A DNA stretch of 64,000 nucleotides, taken from assembly GCF_000377645.1 (NCBI RefSeq), contig NZ_KB898482.1, positions 1-64,000 on the forward strand, read 5' to 3'. The position numbers and the translations under genes are program-made. The first letter of the stretch is position 1. Each line of letters begins with the position of its first letter. The notes under the pieces were generated by a model. That model did no database searches. It saw only the letters and a program-made list of their open reading frames with translations, and was not told the DNA's origin. This document shows, one piece after another, positions 25,500-35,245 of this stretch. This DNA is from Thiomonas sp. FB-6 (GTDB lineage: Bacteria; Pseudomonadota; Gammaproteobacteria; Burkholderiales; Burkholderiaceae_C).

Positions 25500-26210
25500 A
25501 TGACTTCGATCCGTTACGTCTGGGCGCCTCCCGAACCCGCATCCGTCGCCGTGCAGGGCAGCGAGGAGCGCCTGCCGGTGCAACGCCTGTTCTTCGTCGG
25601 CCGCAACTACCACGCCCATGCGAGGGAGATGGGCCGCCCGGTGGACGAGAAACGTGACCGCCCCTTCTACTTCACCAAGTCGCATTCGGCCTTGCTGGCC
25701 TCCGGCTCCAGCGCGCCCTACCCGCAGGCCACGTCGAACTACCACTACGAGTTGGAACTGGTGGTGGCGCTGCGTTCGGGCGGCGCCGACATCGCGCCCG
25801 AATCGGCCCATGAGCACATCTACGGCTACGGATGCGGCCTGGACATGACCCGGCGTGACCTGCAGTTCGCGGCGCGCGACCAGGGCAAGCCCTGGGACAC
25901 CGCGAAGGATTGCGAGAACTCGGCCGTGATCTCCCCCATCGTCCCGATGCCGGGCCAGGTGATCGAGCGCGGGCGCATCGAACTGCGGGTGGACGGCGAG
26001 CAGCGCCAGGATTCCGACATGTCGAACATGATCTGGGGCGTGCGCGAGCTGATCGCCGACCTCTCGCGCATGTACCACCTGCGGCCCGGCGACCTGATCT
26101 ACACCGGCACCCCCGAGGGCGTGGGCCCGGTGCTCGCGGGCCAGCGCCTGGACGGCAGCATCGAGGGCGTGGGCACGATTTCCCTGCAACTGCTGGCGGC
26201 CGGCGCATGA
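25500..26210 (+). CDS. fumarylacetoacetate hydrolase family protein (fumarylpyruvate hydrolase-like)
   Basis: The 236-residue protein is a short FAH-family enzyme: LFFVGRNYHAHAREMG, PFYFTKSHSALL, NYHYELELVVAL (metal-binding Glu) and DLIYTGTPEGVGPV are conserved. Such enzymes hydrolyse the C-C bond of fumarylpyruvate or fumarylacetoacetate. The stop overlaps the next gene, a zeta-class GST isomerase, by ATGA. That pairing is the lower half of the gentisate (nagLK) or homogentisate route; no ring-cleaving dioxygenase lies nearby, so the pathway cannot be decided. Confidence 0.88.
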   Translation: MTSIRYVWAPPEPASVAVQGSEERLPVQRLFFVGRNYHAHAREMGRPVDEKRDRPFYFTKSHSALLASGSSAPYPQATSNYHYELELVVALRSGGADIAPESAHEHIYGYGCGLDMTRRDLQFAARDQGKPWDTAKDCENSAVISPIVPMPGQVIERGRIELRVDGEQRQDSDMSNMIWGVRELIADLSRMYHLRPGDLIYTGTPEGVGPVLAGQRLDGSIEGVGTISLQLLAAGA

Positions 26211-26851
26211 AGCTCTACAGCTACTTCCGCAGCGGCACCTCGCACCGGCTGCGCATCGCGCTGGCCCTCAAGGGCCTGCACCCCGACTACGTGCCGGTGG
26301 ACCTGCTGCACGGCGAGCAGGCCGGCGCGGCCTACCGCGCCGTCAACCCGCAGGGCCTGGTGCCCGCGCTGGAGGTGGACGGGCAGGTGCTGATCCAGTC
26401 GCCGGCCATCATCGAGTGGCTGGACGAGACCTACCCCGAGCCGCCGCTGCTGCCGCGCGAGCCCCTGCTGCGCGCCCGCGCTCGCGCGCTGGCGGCCGTC
26501 GTGGGGTGCGACATGCACCCGCTGAACAACCGCCGCGTGGTCGAGTACCTGCGCGCCGAATTCGACTGCGACACGGCCGCGGTCAACGCTTGGTGCGGCA
26601 CCTGGATGAGCGCCGGCTTCGAGGCGCTGGACGCGCTGCTGGCGGCCGACCCCGCGCGCGGGCGCTTCTGCGTGGGCGGGCGCCCCGGAGTGGCCGAGGT
26701 GTACCTGGTGCCGCAGATGACCACGGCACGCCGCTTCCAGGTGGACCTGTCGCGCTGGCCGCGCCTGCTCGACATCGAAGCCGCCTGCCTGGAACTGCAG
26801 GCCTTCCGCGATGCCGCGCCCGCGGCGCAACCCGACGCACCGAAGCCATGA
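26207..26851 (+). CDS. zeta-class GST: maleylacetoacetate/maleylpyruvate isomerase
   Basis: The 214-residue protein has the zeta-GST signature SYFRSGTSHRLRIALALKG and QSPAIIEWLDETYPEPPLLP. It uses glutathione to isomerise the cis (maleyl) ring-fission product to the fumaryl form, the substrate of the upstream hydrolase. Start and stop both overlap neighbours by ATGA, so three genes form one unit. Confidence 0.9.
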   Translation: MKLYSYFRSGTSHRLRIALALKGLHPDYVPVDLLHGEQAGAAYRAVNPQGLVPALEVDGQVLIQSPAIIEWLDETYPEPPLLPREPLLRARARALAAVVGCDMHPLNNRRVVEYLRAEFDCDTAAVNAWCGTWMSAGFEALDALLAADPARGRFCVGGRPGVAEVYLVPQMTTARRFQVDLSRWPRLLDIEAACLELQAFRDAAPAAQPDAPKP

Positions 26852-27510
26852 TCTCCGCCCCCGCCCTGGGCCTGTTCGCGGGGTTCGCGATGGTGGCCTC
26901 CTTCACCCCCGGGCCGGCGGTGATGCTGGCCGTGAACAACGCCATGCATTTCGGCTGGCGCCGCGCGCTGTGGTCGTCGCTGGGCAACATCAGCGGGCTG
27001 CTGATGCTCAGCCTGCTCAGCGCGCTGGGCATCAACGCGGTGCTGCAGAGCTCGGCGACGGCCTTCACGCTGCTCAAGACCGCGGGTGCGCTGTACCTGA
27101 TCTGGCTGGGCGTGCAGCAGTGGCGCAGGGCCGGCGCGATGCGCAGGGCCGCCGCCGCCGCGGGCAGCGCGGACTGGAACGCGCAGGCCGCCGAGCCCGC
27201 GCAGGTGCGCCCGCGGGTGCTGTACAGGCGCGGCCTGGGCGTGGCCATGACCAATCCCAAGGCCATCGCGTTCATCGCGGCGCTGTTCCCGCAGTTCCTT
27301 CGCGCCGGGCATCCGGCGCTGCAGCAGTACGCGCTGCTGACGGGGACCTTCATGGCCATGTCGCTGCTGGCGCTGAGCAGCTACGCGGCACTGGCCGTGC
27401 TGGCGCGCCGCCCGCTGCGGCGCTGGTTCGACACGGGCTGGCCGCAGCGCGCCGGAGCGGGCGTGTTCTGCGCCTTTGGTCTGGCGATGTTGCGCCTGCA
27501 TCGCAATTGA
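26848..27510 (+). CDS. LysE/RhtB-family amino-acid or metabolite exporter
   Basis: The 220-residue inner-membrane protein has about six transmembrane helices and the family motif FTPGPAVMLAVNNAMHFG near the N-terminus, with GVAMTNPKAIAFIAALFPQF in the middle. LysE/RhtB proteins export amino acids and derivatives. Its ATG overlaps the isomerase stop, but its link to the aromatic route is unknown. Confidence 0.88.
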   Translation: MISAPALGLFAGFAMVASFTPGPAVMLAVNNAMHFGWRRALWSSLGNISGLLMLSLLSALGINAVLQSSATAFTLLKTAGALYLIWLGVQQWRRAGAMRRAAAAAGSADWNAQAAEPAQVRPRVLYRRGLGVAMTNPKAIAFIAALFPQFLRAGHPALQQYALLTGTFMAMSLLALSSYAALAVLARRPLRRWFDTGWPQRAGAGVFCAFGLAMLRLHRN

Positions 27511-27516
27511 ATGGAT

Positions 27517-27593
27517 GGCCCCCACGCTCGCTGCGCTCGCTGCCCCCCGTGGGGGCCCAGTCGGCTTGGGGCGGCCCGGCGCCGACTGGGGCC
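27517..27593. repeat. double-hairpin intergenic repeat
   Basis: GGCCCCCACG (27517-27526) pairs with CGTGGGGGCC (27548-27557), and GCCCAGTCGGC (27555-27565) pairs with GCCGACTGGG (27581-27590). Paired palindromes of this composition are scattered in many Burkholderiales genomes as REP-like intergenic elements. It could also end transcription after the LysE gene. The remaining 236 bp to the next gene hold no gene; a TTACGTTACGTTAC repeat lies at 27606-27619. Confidence 0.65.
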
Positions 27594-27829
27594 TCCTATG
27601 CTGAAGTTACGTTACGTTACCTTCGTGTCGATCCGATACGCGCGGGCGGTCAACTGAGCAGGCAGGCATCGCGTTTCCGTGTGGGGAGCCTTATGCTCGC
27701 AAAGGGGGCTCGTTCGCGCAGGCATGATCGACCAGGCCCCCCTGCACGCCGATTCGCCGGCTCGCCCGCGGACCGGCGGTGCTTGTCGTCCCGCATACCT
27801 GACCATTTATTCCTACAAAGGGGATTGTG

Positions 27830-28357
27830 ATGAAGCGTCATCTGTTGTCCACCGTGCCGGCAGCGCTGGCCCTGGCCGTGCTCGGCACCCTGGGCGGCTG
27901 CGCCTCGAGCAGCAAGCCGACGGCGCCCGTGCAGGCCGCCGCGCCGGCGCCTGCGAACCATTCGGCGCAGAGCAGCGTCGCCGCCGTGCAGGCTCCCGCC
28001 GAGGAAAACCTCGGCCCGGCGCCGAACGTGCCGCGCAGCGTGTTCTTCGCCTTCGACAAGTACAACGTCGAAACCAAGTACCGTCCGGTGATCGCGGACA
28101 ACGCGCAATACCTGGGTGCCCACCCGGCCGCCCACGTGCAACTGCAGGGCAACACCGACGCCCGCGGCAGCCGCGAATACAACCTGGCGCTGGGCCAGAA
28201 GCGCGCCGACGCCGTGATGAACGCGATGGAACTGCTGGGTGCCAAGCCGGCCCAGATGGAAGCCATCAGCTTCGGCAAGGAAAAGCCCAAGGCCATGGGT
28301 ACGTCGGCGGCGGATTACGCCGAGAACCGCCGCGTGGACATCGTCTACCAGCGCTGA
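27830..28357 (+). CDS. OmpA-family peptidoglycan-associated lipoprotein (Pal-like)
   Basis: The 175-residue protein has a lipoprotein signal with lipobox LGGC, an Ala/Pro linker, and a C-terminal OmpA peptidoglycan-binding domain (VFFAFDKYNVETKYRPVIADNA, then QGNTDARGSREYNLALGQKRA and ENRRVDIVYQR, quoted in parts). It anchors the outer membrane to peptidoglycan. AGGGGA lies 6 nt before ATG 27830. It stands apart from any tolB/tol genes, so it may be Pal relocated or a paralogue. A strong terminator follows. Confidence 0.87.
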   Translation: MKRHLLSTVPAALALAVLGTLGGCASSSKPTAPVQAAAPAPANHSAQSSVAAVQAPAEENLGPAPNVPRSVFFAFDKYNVETKYRPVIADNAQYLGAHPAAHVQLQGNTDARGSREYNLALGQKRADAVMNAMELLGAKPAQMEAISFGKEKPKAMGTSAADYAENRRVDIVYQR

Positions 28358-28393
28358 ACCCGAGCTTGCCCGCGCAACGCGCGGGCCTCGTCG

Positions 28394-28429
28394 ACCCGCG
28401 CCGGCCCCTGGCGGCCCGCGCGGGTTTTT
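28394..28429 (+). terminator. rho-independent terminator after the Pal-like gene
   Basis: CCCGCGC (28395-28401) pairs with GCGCGGG (28418-28424), followed directly by TTTTT. A second GC hairpin (GCCCGCGC-AAC-GCGCGGGC) lies just upstream. Confidence 0.8.
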
Positions 28430-28512
28430 CATGCGCGCGGCGCGGGCTTGCTGCGACGCACAAGCGGTCCGTGGGATAATGCGCACTGCTTGCCACCCGC
28501 AGCACCTCATCG

Positions 28513-29145
28513 ATGACCTATTCGGTCAAGGAAATCTTCTATACCCTGCAGGGCGAAGGAGCCCAGGCCGGCATGCCGGCCGTGTTCTGCCGCTTCGCCG
28601 GCTGCAACCTCTGGAGCGGCCGCGAACAGGACCGCGAACAGGCGGTCTGTCGCTTCTGCGACACGGATTTCGTCGGCACCGACGGTGACGGCGGGGGCCG
28701 CTTCGCCGACGCGCGCAGCCTGGCCGAGGCCGTGGCGGCGCGCTGGCCGCAAGGTACCGCGGGCGGGCTGTGCGTGCTCACCGGCGGCGAACCGCTGCTG
28801 CAGGTGGACGAGGACCTGATCGATGCGTTGCACGCGCGCGGTCTGCGCATCGCCGTCGAGACCAACGGCACCCAGGCGGTGCCGCCCGGAATCGACTGGG
28901 TCTGCGTGAGTCCGAAGGCCGGTGCGCCGCTGGTGCAGCGCAGCGGGCAGGAGATCAAGGTGGTCGTGCCGCAGCCCGGGCTCGACCTCGACGAACTCGC
29001 CGGGCTGGATTTCGGCCATCGCCTGCTGCAGCCGATGGACGGAGCGCTGCGGCGCGAGAACACCGAATGGGCGCTGCGCCAGTGCCTGCGCGATCCGCGC
29101 TGGCGTCTGAGCCTGCAGACCCACAAGCTGCTGGGCATCCGCTGA
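28513..29145 (+). CDS. queE: 7-carboxy-7-deazaguanine synthase QueE
   Basis: The 210-residue radical-SAM enzyme has the QueE variant cluster motif C31-X14-C46-X2-C49, an N-terminal YSVKEIFYTLQGEGAQAG block and the GGEP motif (LCVLTGGEPLLQ). It converts 6-carboxy-tetrahydropterin to 7-carboxy-7-deazaguanine in queuosine precursor synthesis. The extended 14-residue spacing is normal for the group found in Burkholderiales. Other que genes are not in this window. Confidence 0.94.
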   Translation: MTYSVKEIFYTLQGEGAQAGMPAVFCRFAGCNLWSGREQDREQAVCRFCDTDFVGTDGDGGGRFADARSLAEAVAARWPQGTAGGLCVLTGGEPLLQVDEDLIDALHARGLRIAVETNGTQAVPPGIDWVCVSPKAGAPLVQRSGQEIKVVVPQPGLDLDELAGLDFGHRLLQPMDGALRRENTEWALRQCLRDPRWRLSLQTHKLLGIR

Positions 29146-29231
29146 ACGCGCCGGCAGCGCACGGGCCGCCCCCCGCCCGTGCGGCACTTCCTGGGGGTGC
29201 CGATATTGCGAGCCAAACAGGAACCGAACCA

Positions 29232-30668
29232 ATGAATGAAACCACCCCCACCGAAGCCACCGCGACCGAGGCCCCGACCGTGCAGCGCTACAGCGATCTC
29301 GCGCTGGACCCGAGGCTGCTGCGCGCGGTGGCCGACATGGGGTACGAGAGCCTCACGCCGATCCAGCAGCGCGCCATTCCGGTGGTGCTGTCGGGCCGCG
29401 ACATGATGGGCGCGGCGCAGACGGGCACCGGCAAGACGGCGGCCTTCACGCTGCCCATCCTGCAGCAACTGCTGCCGCTGGCCAGCACCAGCGTGTCGCC
29501 GGCGCGCCATCCGGTGCGCGCGCTGATGCTGGCACCGACCCGCGAACTGGCCGACCAGGTCTACGTCAACGTGGCGGCCTATGCGCGCCACACGCCGCTG
29601 CGCAGCGCCTGCGTGTTCGGCGGCATGGACATGGCCCCGCAGACCGCGGCGCTGCGCCTGGGCGTGGAGATCGTGGTGGCCACGCCGGGCCGCCTGCTCG
29701 ACCATCTGGAAGGCAAGACGGTCAACCTGTCGCAGGTACAGTTCGTCGTGCTCGACGAAGCCGACCGCATGCTCGACATCGGCTTCCTGCCCGACCTGCA
29801 GCGCATCCTCGCCTACCTTCCCTCGCAGCGCACCACGCTGCTGTTCTCCGCCACCTTCTCCCCCGAGATCCGGCGCCTGGCGCAGAGCTATCTGCGCGAT
29901 CCGGTGACCGTCGAGGTGGCGCGTCCCAACGCCACCGCGACCAACGTCGAACAGATCTACTACAAGGTGGCCGAGGACCTGAAGCACGCGGCGCTGCTGC
30001 AAGTGCTGCGCGAGCACGATCTGCGTCAGACCATCGTGTTCGTCAACAGCCGGCTCGGCGCCGGGCGCCTGGCGCGCATCCTGCAGCGCGACGGCCTGAA
30101 GGCCCAGGCCATGCACGGCGACAAGTCGCAGGCCGAGCGCCTGGCCACGCTGGACGCCTTCAAGCGCAACGAGGTGGAAGTACTGGTGGCTACCGACGTG
30201 GCCGCTCGCGGCCTGGACATCGCCGAACTGCCCGGCGTGATCAACTACGACGTGCCCTTCAACGCCGAGGACTACGTGCACCGCATCGGCCGCACCGGCC
30301 GCGCCGGCGCCTCGGGTCTGGCCATCACGCTGTGCAGTGAGCGCGACATGCGCTCGCTGGGCGACATCGAGAAACTCATCAAACGCAAGGTGGAGCTGCG
30401 CGAGGTGGACGTGCAGGCGCCGCGGCGCATGCCCCGGGCGCCGCGCGACTCCGGACTGGGAGCCACGCCGCCGCGCTCCGGCGCGGCGCGCTCCGCGAAC
30501 CAGGACCCGTGGTTCGACAAGCCCTACGAGGCCGACCCCAACGCCCAGCCCGCCTGGGAGCAGACGCCGGCCGCGGGCGCCGCCCGCGGCGCCGTACCCG
30601 CCAACATCCGCTCGCGCCGCAAGGTGCCGCTGCTGCTGGGCGGCAAGCCGCCCGCGGCCGGCAAGTAG
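29232..30668 (+). CDS. rhlE: DEAD-box RNA helicase, RhlE type
   Basis: The 478-residue helicase has all core motifs: Q motif (YESLTPIQQRAIP), Walker A AQTGTGKT, PTRELA, TPGRLL, DEAD (VLDEADRMLD), SAT (LLFSATFS), ARGLDI and HRIGRTGRAG. The C-terminal 90 residues are Arg/Pro-rich and disordered, as in RhlE. It unwinds RNA in ribosome assembly or mRNA decay. ATG 29232 begins an acidic Thr/Glu N-terminus. Confidence 0.93.
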   Translation: MNETTPTEATATEAPTVQRYSDLALDPRLLRAVADMGYESLTPIQQRAIPVVLSGRDMMGAAQTGTGKTAAFTLPILQQLLPLASTSVSPARHPVRALMLAPTRELADQVYVNVAAYARHTPLRSACVFGGMDMAPQTAALRLGVEIVVATPGRLLDHLEGKTVNLSQVQFVVLDEADRMLDIGFLPDLQRILAYLPSQRTTLLFSATFSPEIRRLAQSYLRDPVTVEVARPNATATNVEQIYYKVAEDLKHAALLQVLREHDLRQTIVFVNSRLGAGRLARILQRDGLKAQAMHGDKSQAERLATLDAFKRNEVEVLVATDVAARGLDIAELPGVINYDVPFNAEDYVHRIGRTGRAGASGLAITLCSERDMRSLGDIEKLIKRKVELREVDVQAPRRMPRAPRDSGLGATPPRSGAARSANQDPWFDKPYEADPNAQPAWEQTPAAGAARGAVPANIRSRRKVPLLLGGKPPAAGK

Positions 30669-30696
30669 GCAGGCTCGGGCGCGCCGCGGCGCGCAC

Positions 30697-31650
30697 TCAA
30701 CCCCGACCCTCCGCTCCGTCCGGATCCGCTTCGCATGCGCGCAGCGGGTCCACGCCGGGCCGCTGGCTTCCCTGGGCGTGGGCATGCTCCCAGCGATCCC
30801 TCAGGCTGGGCCATTCGCGCAGCGCCGATTCCAGCACCTCACCCAGCGTCGTGCCCGCCGGGCGCAGCCCCAACACGCCCGCGGCGTCGCGCAGGGCCTG
30901 CACGCCCGGCACCACCCCCGCCGCCCGCTCGGACTTGGACAACTTGCGCCCCTGCGCGTCGCGCAGCAGCGGCAGGTGCAGGTAGCGCGGCGTGGGCAGG
31001 CCCAACGCGCGCTGCAGCAGGATCTGGCGTGCGGTGGAGCCGGCCAGATCCTCGCCGCGCACCACGTCGCTGACCTGCTGCGCGGCGTCGTCCACGACCA
31101 CCGCGAGCTGGTAGGCCCAATCGCCGTCGGCGCGCTTGAGCACGAAATCGCCCACCGTGCGGTCCACGCATTCGCGCTGTTCGCCCAGGCGGGCGCAGAG
31201 CCAGCGCACGCAGGCGGCCTCGCCCGGCGGCAGGCGCAGGCGCCAGGCGCGCGGCGCGCCGCGCGCGCCGTCGCGGCAGGTTCCCGGGTACACGCGTTCG
31301 CCCCCCGGACCCACCGGCGCGCCGGCCAGCTCCAGGTCGCGGCGCGAGCAACTGCAGGGGTAGGCGGCCTGGGCGAGCAGCAGGCCTTGCAGCGCCTGCG
31401 CGTAGGCCTCGCCGCGCCGCGACTGCCACCACGGCGGCTCGTCAGGCTGCAGCCCGCAGCCCTCGAGCTGCTGCAGGATGCGCGCATCGGCGCCCGGCAC
31501 GCAGCGCCGGGTGTCGACGTCCTCGATGCGCACCAGCCAGCGCCCGCCCCGGGCACGCGCATCCAGCCAGGAGCCCAGCGCCGCCACCAGGGACCCGGCG
31601 TGCAGCGGGCCGCTGGGCGAAGGGGCGAAGCGGCCGACCGGGGCGCTCAC
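30697..31650 (-). CDS. gluQ: glutamyl-Q tRNA(Asp) synthetase
   Basis: The 317-residue protein is a truncated class I GluRS lacking the anticodon-binding domain. It has [14 protein letters not shown] (HIGH region), a zinc site (YPCSCSRRD and YPGTC) and KLSKSE (KMSKS). GluQ-RS attaches glutamate to queuosine in tRNA(Asp). It lies convergent with rhlE, about 1.5 kb from queE, which makes a precursor of the same base. Confidence 0.92.
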   Translation of the reverse strand: MSAPVGRFAPSPSGPLHAGSLVAALGSWLDARARGGRWLVRIEDVDTRRCVPGADARILQQLEGCGLQPDEPPWWQSRRGEAYAQALQGLLLAQAAYPCSCSRRDLELAGAPVGPGGERVYPGTCRDGARGAPRAWRLRLPPGEAACVRWLCARLGEQRECVDRTVGDFVLKRADGDWAYQLAVVVDDAAQQVSDVVRGEDLAGSTARQILLQRALGLPTPRYLHLPLLRDAQGRKLSKSERAAGVVPGVQALRDAAGVLGLRPAGTTLGEVLESALREWPSLRDRWEHAHAQGSQRPGVDPLRACEADPDGAEGRG

Positions 31651-31672
31651 GGCGCGCGCGCGGCGTGCAGGC

Positions 31673-32572
31673 TCAGAAGGGCAGGTAGTGGTCGACCAGC
31701 ATGGCCGCGAACAGCAGCGACAGGTAGACGATGGAGTAGCGGAACATGGCGCGGGCCAGCGCGTCGCTGTACTCGCGCAGCAGCTTCCAGGCGTAGCCGA
31801 TGAACACCCCGCCCAGCGCCAGCGCGCTGAGCGCGTAGATCAGACCGGCCGAGTGCATGGCCCAGGGCATCAGGCTGACCACCGTCAGCAGCAGGGTGTA
31901 CAGCAGCGCCTGCAGGCGCGTGTAGCGCGAGCCGTGGGTCACCGGAAGCATGGGCAGGCCCGACTTGCGGTAGTCCTCGGTGCGGTACAGGGCCAGCGCC
32001 CAGAAATGCGGCGGGGTCCACAGGAAGATGATGAGGAACAGGATCAGCGCCTGCGCCGACACCGAGTTGGTCATGGCCGCCCAGCCCAGCACCGGCGGCA
32101 TGGCGCCGGAGGCGCCTCCGATGACGATGTTCTGCGGCGTCGCCGGCTTGAGCAGCACGGTGTAGATCACCGCGTAGCCGATGAAGGTGCCGAAGGTCAG
32201 CCACATGGTCAGCGCGTTGACCTGGGTGTACAGCAGCGCCATGCCGGCGCTGCACAGCAGCCCCGAGAACACCAGGATCGGCGCCGTGCCCAGCTCGCCG
32301 GTGGCCGAGGGGCGCCAGGAGGTGCGGCGCATGACGGCGTCGATCTTCTGCTCCACCAGGCAGTTGAAGGCCGCGGCCGCGCCGGCCACCATCCAGATCC
32401 CCGCGGTGGCCGCCAGCAGCGGACGCCAGTCGGGCAGCCCGGGCTGCGACAGGAACATGCCGATGACCGCGCAGAACACGATCAGTTGCACCACCCGCGG
32501 CTTGGTCAGCGCGTACAGTTGCCCGGCGACGCGCAGCGCGCCCGGGGGTTGGGAGAGGGAGCCGGTTTTCAT
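31673..32572 (-). CDS. ctaB: protoheme IX farnesyltransferase (heme O synthase) CtaB
   Basis: The 299-residue UbiA-family membrane enzyme has about nine TM helices. The prenyl-diphosphate motif lies in [17 protein letters not shown] and the second in [20 protein letters not shown]. It converts heme B to heme O for cytochrome aa3 assembly. ATG 32572 overlaps the ctaA stop (ATGA). Last gene of the oxidase biogenesis operon. Confidence 0.94.
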   Translation of the reverse strand: MKTGSLSQPPGALRVAGQLYALTKPRVVQLIVFCAVIGMFLSQPGLPDWRPLLAATAGIWMVAGAAAAFNCLVEQKIDAVMRRTSWRPSATGELGTAPILVFSGLLCSAGMALLYTQVNALTMWLTFGTFIGYAVIYTVLLKPATPQNIVIGGASGAMPPVLGWAAMTNSVSAQALILFLIIFLWTPPHFWALALYRTEDYRKSGLPMLPVTHGSRYTRLQALLYTLLLTVVSLMPWAMHSAGLIYALSALALGGVFIGYAWKLLREYSDALARAMFRYSIVYLSLLFAAMLVDHYLPF

Positions 32573-33753
32573 GATGGGTTTTGCATTCCTCGCATTCCCG
32601 CCGGCGGCGCCGCCGGCTGGCGCGCCCTGCGCCCACCCGAGGTGCGCCAGGCCGCCGTGGTCAAAAGCAGCACCATCAGTGCCGCCACTCCATTGTGAGC
32701 CACCGCGGGCACCAGCGGGTGCTGCAGCAGCACCACGCTGACGCCCAGGGCGATCTGCGCCGCCAGCGCCACCACCAGCCAGCCGGCCAGGCGGCGCAGC
32801 TCGCGCAGGCGCGCCAGCAGGCCGGCGGCGCCGAGCACCAGCACCGTGGCCACCACCGCGAACAGGCGGTGGGCCCAGTGGATGGCGATCAGCGCCTGCA
32901 GCGTGACGGCCGATCCGTCGGGCATGCGGCCGAGATCGCGCCACAGGGTGAAGCCGGCGCTCCAGTCGGCCGGGGGATTCCAGCTGCCGTTGCAGGTGGG
33001 AAAGCCGCTGCAGGCCACCGCCGCGTAGTTGGTGCTGACCCAGCCGCCGAGGAAGATCTGCACCAGCAGCGCCAGCAGCGCGGCGCGGGTGAGCCAGCGC
33101 GTGGCCGCGCCGGCGTTCAGCGGCTGCATCTCGGGGCGGTTGCGCATCCAGAACCAGGCCGCCAGCAGCAGCAGCACGATGCCCCCCATCAGGTGCAGGG
33201 TGACGATCAGCGGCTTGAGCAGCAAGGTGACGGTCCAGGCGCCGAACATGCCCTGCACGACGATCCAGGCGAACAACAGCAGGGGCAGCCCCACGCGCAT
33301 GCCCTGGCCCTTCCTGCGCGCCCACAGCGCGCGCGCGGCCATCACGGTGATCAGCGCGCCGATGATGGTGGCCACGTAGCGGTGGATCATCTCCACCCAG
33401 GCCTTGAAGGGGCTGACGTTACCCTGGGTGCCGCCCTCCTCCTGCACCGCCTGGTGGATCTGCACATGGGCCTGGGCCGGCGTCAGGCGCCCGTAGCAGC
33501 CGGGCCAGTCGGGGCAGCCCAGCCCGGCATCGGTCAGGCGAACGAAGGCGCCGAACATGATCAGGTCCAGGGTCAGGAACACCAGCAGCGCCACCAGGCG
33601 CGCCCAGCGCATGCGCATGCCGGCCCAGATCACCAGCCCCAGCCCGAGCAGCCACAGGCCAGCCTGCAGCCAGTGCAGCGAGAACAGCCAGACGGTAGGA
33701 ACCGCCTGGTACATGTTGTGCACCAGGTTGGACGGAAGGGACGGACTCATCAT
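32569..33753 (-). CDS. ctaA: heme A synthase CtaA (Cox15-like)
   Basis: The 394-residue polytopic protein has eight TM helices in two four-helix halves with conserved histidines ([42 protein letters not shown]) and paired Cys segments ([22 protein letters not shown]). It oxidises heme O to heme A. Its start overlaps the stop of the SCO-like gene and its stop overlaps ctaB, so translation is coupled. Confidence 0.93.
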   Translation of the reverse strand: MMSPSLPSNLVHNMYQAVPTVWLFSLHWLQAGLWLLGLGLVIWAGMRMRWARLVALLVFLTLDLIMFGAFVRLTDAGLGCPDWPGCYGRLTPAQAHVQIHQAVQEEGGTQGNVSPFKAWVEMIHRYVATIIGALITVMAARALWARRKGQGMRVGLPLLLFAWIVVQGMFGAWTVTLLLKPLIVTLHLMGGIVLLLLAAWFWMRNRPEMQPLNAGAATRWLTRAALLALLVQIFLGGWVSTNYAAVACSGFPTCNGSWNPPADWSAGFTLWRDLGRMPDGSAVTLQALIAIHWAHRLFAVVATVLVLGAAGLLARLRELRRLAGWLVVALAAQIALGVSVVLLQHPLVPAVAHNGVAALMVLLLTTAAWRTSGGRRARQPAAPPAGMRGMQNPS

Positions 33754-34448
33754 GAGCGCTGCCCCGGCTGGACCCCGGAAGGGCTGGCGCCCGGGGCCTG
33801 GGGAGCCAGCGGCAGGGGCTGCAGCTTGCGCGCCTTCCAGGACTGGGTGTTGTACAGCAGCTTGCCGAACACCCCGAGCGCGCGAACCGGATCGAAGCGG
33901 GCCGGGAAACGCAGCATCAGGTTGCCCAGCGGGTCGACCAGCCACATCGGCCCCTGCAGCGCCTCGCCCGGGTTCAGCGGCAACCAGGCGCGCAGCTGGG
34001 AGGGGTCGGCGCGCAGGATGACCGTGCCGGCGGCGGGCGCCAGCACCCCGGGATTGAGCGGGGCGCCGTCGGTGACCAGCCAGACGCGGGCCACGCGGTA
34101 CTGGTCGTTGCCGGCGGCGAGGTAGAACTGGCGCATGTCGAACAGCAGCTTCTGGCAGGCCGCGTCGCAGGAGGCGGGCGCCGCCACCAGCATCAGCCAG
34201 TAGCCGTTGAGGCTGCGCAGGTCGAAGGCCTTGCCGTCGAGGGTGCGCAGGCTCAGGGGCGGCACCGGGCGCTGCGGCTGCACCAGTTCCCCGTAGGCGG
34301 GCCTGCCGCCGCGGTGCTGGACCAGGCCGATGTACAGCGTGGCCGCCAGCGGCAGCAGCACGACGGCGGCCAGCAGCCACAGCGCCGCGCGCCTGCGCGG
34401 CACGCCCGGGCGCCCCGCCGGGGCCCGACGGGCCTGCGCGGCGTTCAT
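33750..34448 (-). CDS. membrane-anchored SCO-like thioredoxin-fold protein
   Basis: The 232-residue protein has one N-terminal TM helix (about 20-42) and a periplasmic thioredoxin-like domain with a CDAAC (CxxxC) motif in APASCDAACQKLLFDM, like the copper-binding CxxxC of SCO1/SenC. A later partner histidine is not obvious. Position between SURF1 and ctaA in the oxidase cluster is typical of this conserved Burkholderiales protein and suggests a role in CuA assembly or redox control. Coupled on both sides by ATGA overlaps. Confidence 0.75.
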   Translation of the reverse strand: MNAAQARRAPAGRPGVPRRRAALWLLAAVVLLPLAATLYIGLVQHRGGRPAYGELVQPQRPVPPLSLRTLDGKAFDLRSLNGYWLMLVAAPASCDAACQKLLFDMRQFYLAAGNDQYRVARVWLVTDGAPLNPGVLAPAAGTVILRADPSQLRAWLPLNPGEALQGPMWLVDPLGNLMLRFPARFDPVRALGVFGKLLYNTQSWKARKLQPLPLAPQAPGASPSGVQPGQRS

Positions 34449-35215
34449 CGCGCACTCCCGGCGCGCCTGCGTCGCAGCGTGCGCGTGGTGAAGTAGACGA
34501 GCAGGCCCATGCAGGTCGCGCTCATCGCGAACCACTGGAAGGCGTAGCCGTAATTGGTCTGCATGCCGAGATCCGGAGCGGGCCAGTCGCGCACCAGGCC
34601 CTCGCCGTCCGTGCCCAGTTGCTGGATCACGTAGGGCAGCAGGCGGATGTGGTGATAGGCCGCGAACTGGGGAAGTTGAACATTCTGGCGCACCATGGCA
34701 CCAGGAGGGTCTTTAGCGAAAGAAAACCATTGTGACGGTGCGGGTGCAATGCGCCCGCGCACCTCCACCGTGCCCTGCGGGCTGGGAATGGGCGGCACCA
34801 GCATCGGCGCGTGGGTGTCGGGCCCGGCCCAGCCGCGCTCGACCATCACGTAGGTGTCGGAGCCTTCCAGGCGCAGCGGCGTGAACACCCAGAAACCGCT
34901 GACTCCGCGGTATTGGCGGTTCTGCAGGTAGACGGTCAGCGCGCCGGCCCAGTTGCCGCGCGCGCTCACCGGGCGCCACTCGGCGCTTGCGAAGTCCACC
35001 CCTTGCGGGCCCAGTTCCAGCCCCGGCATGCGTTCCCGGCTGGCGATGCTGGCGGCCAGCGCCTGCTTGTAGTGCGCGCGATGCAATTGCCACACGCCCA
35101 GGCGCGCGAGCAGCGCGATCAGAGCCAGCGAGGCGATCACGGTCAAGATTTCCCGCGCTCGCAGGCCAGGCGCCGCGCCTGGCGCCGCCGCTGGTGGGAC
35201 AATCGGCTTCGGCAT
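34445..35215 (-). CDS. SURF1-family cytochrome oxidase assembly protein
   Basis: The 256-residue protein has a TM helix near each end (about 20-42 and 225-245) and a periplasmic domain with GVWQLHRAHYK, WRPVSARGNW, NRQYRGVSGFWVFTPLRL and ERGWAG motifs. SURF1 proteins help insert heme a into subunit I. ATG 35215 begins a Pro/Ala-rich cytoplasmic tail before the first TM. It is divergent from the DUF2909 gene. Confidence 0.9.
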   Translation of the reverse strand: MPKPIVPPAAAPGAAPGLRAREILTVIASLALIALLARLGVWQLHRAHYKQALAASIASRERMPGLELGPQGVDFASAEWRPVSARGNWAGALTVYLQNRQYRGVSGFWVFTPLRLEGSDTYVMVERGWAGPDTHAPMLVPPIPSPQGTVEVRGRIAPAPSQWFSFAKDPPGAMVRQNVQLPQFAAYHHIRLLPYVIQQLGTDGEGLVRDWPAPDLGMQTNYGYAFQWFAMSATCMGLLVYFTTRTLRRRRAGSAR

Positions 35216-35245
35216 CACCCTGTTCACCCAAGCCGGAGCCAAGCC

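Noticed and set aside
25500-26851. Naming the FAH/GST pair nagK and nagL
   Set aside because: No gentisate or homogentisate dioxygenase is adjacent, so the pathway cannot be chosen.
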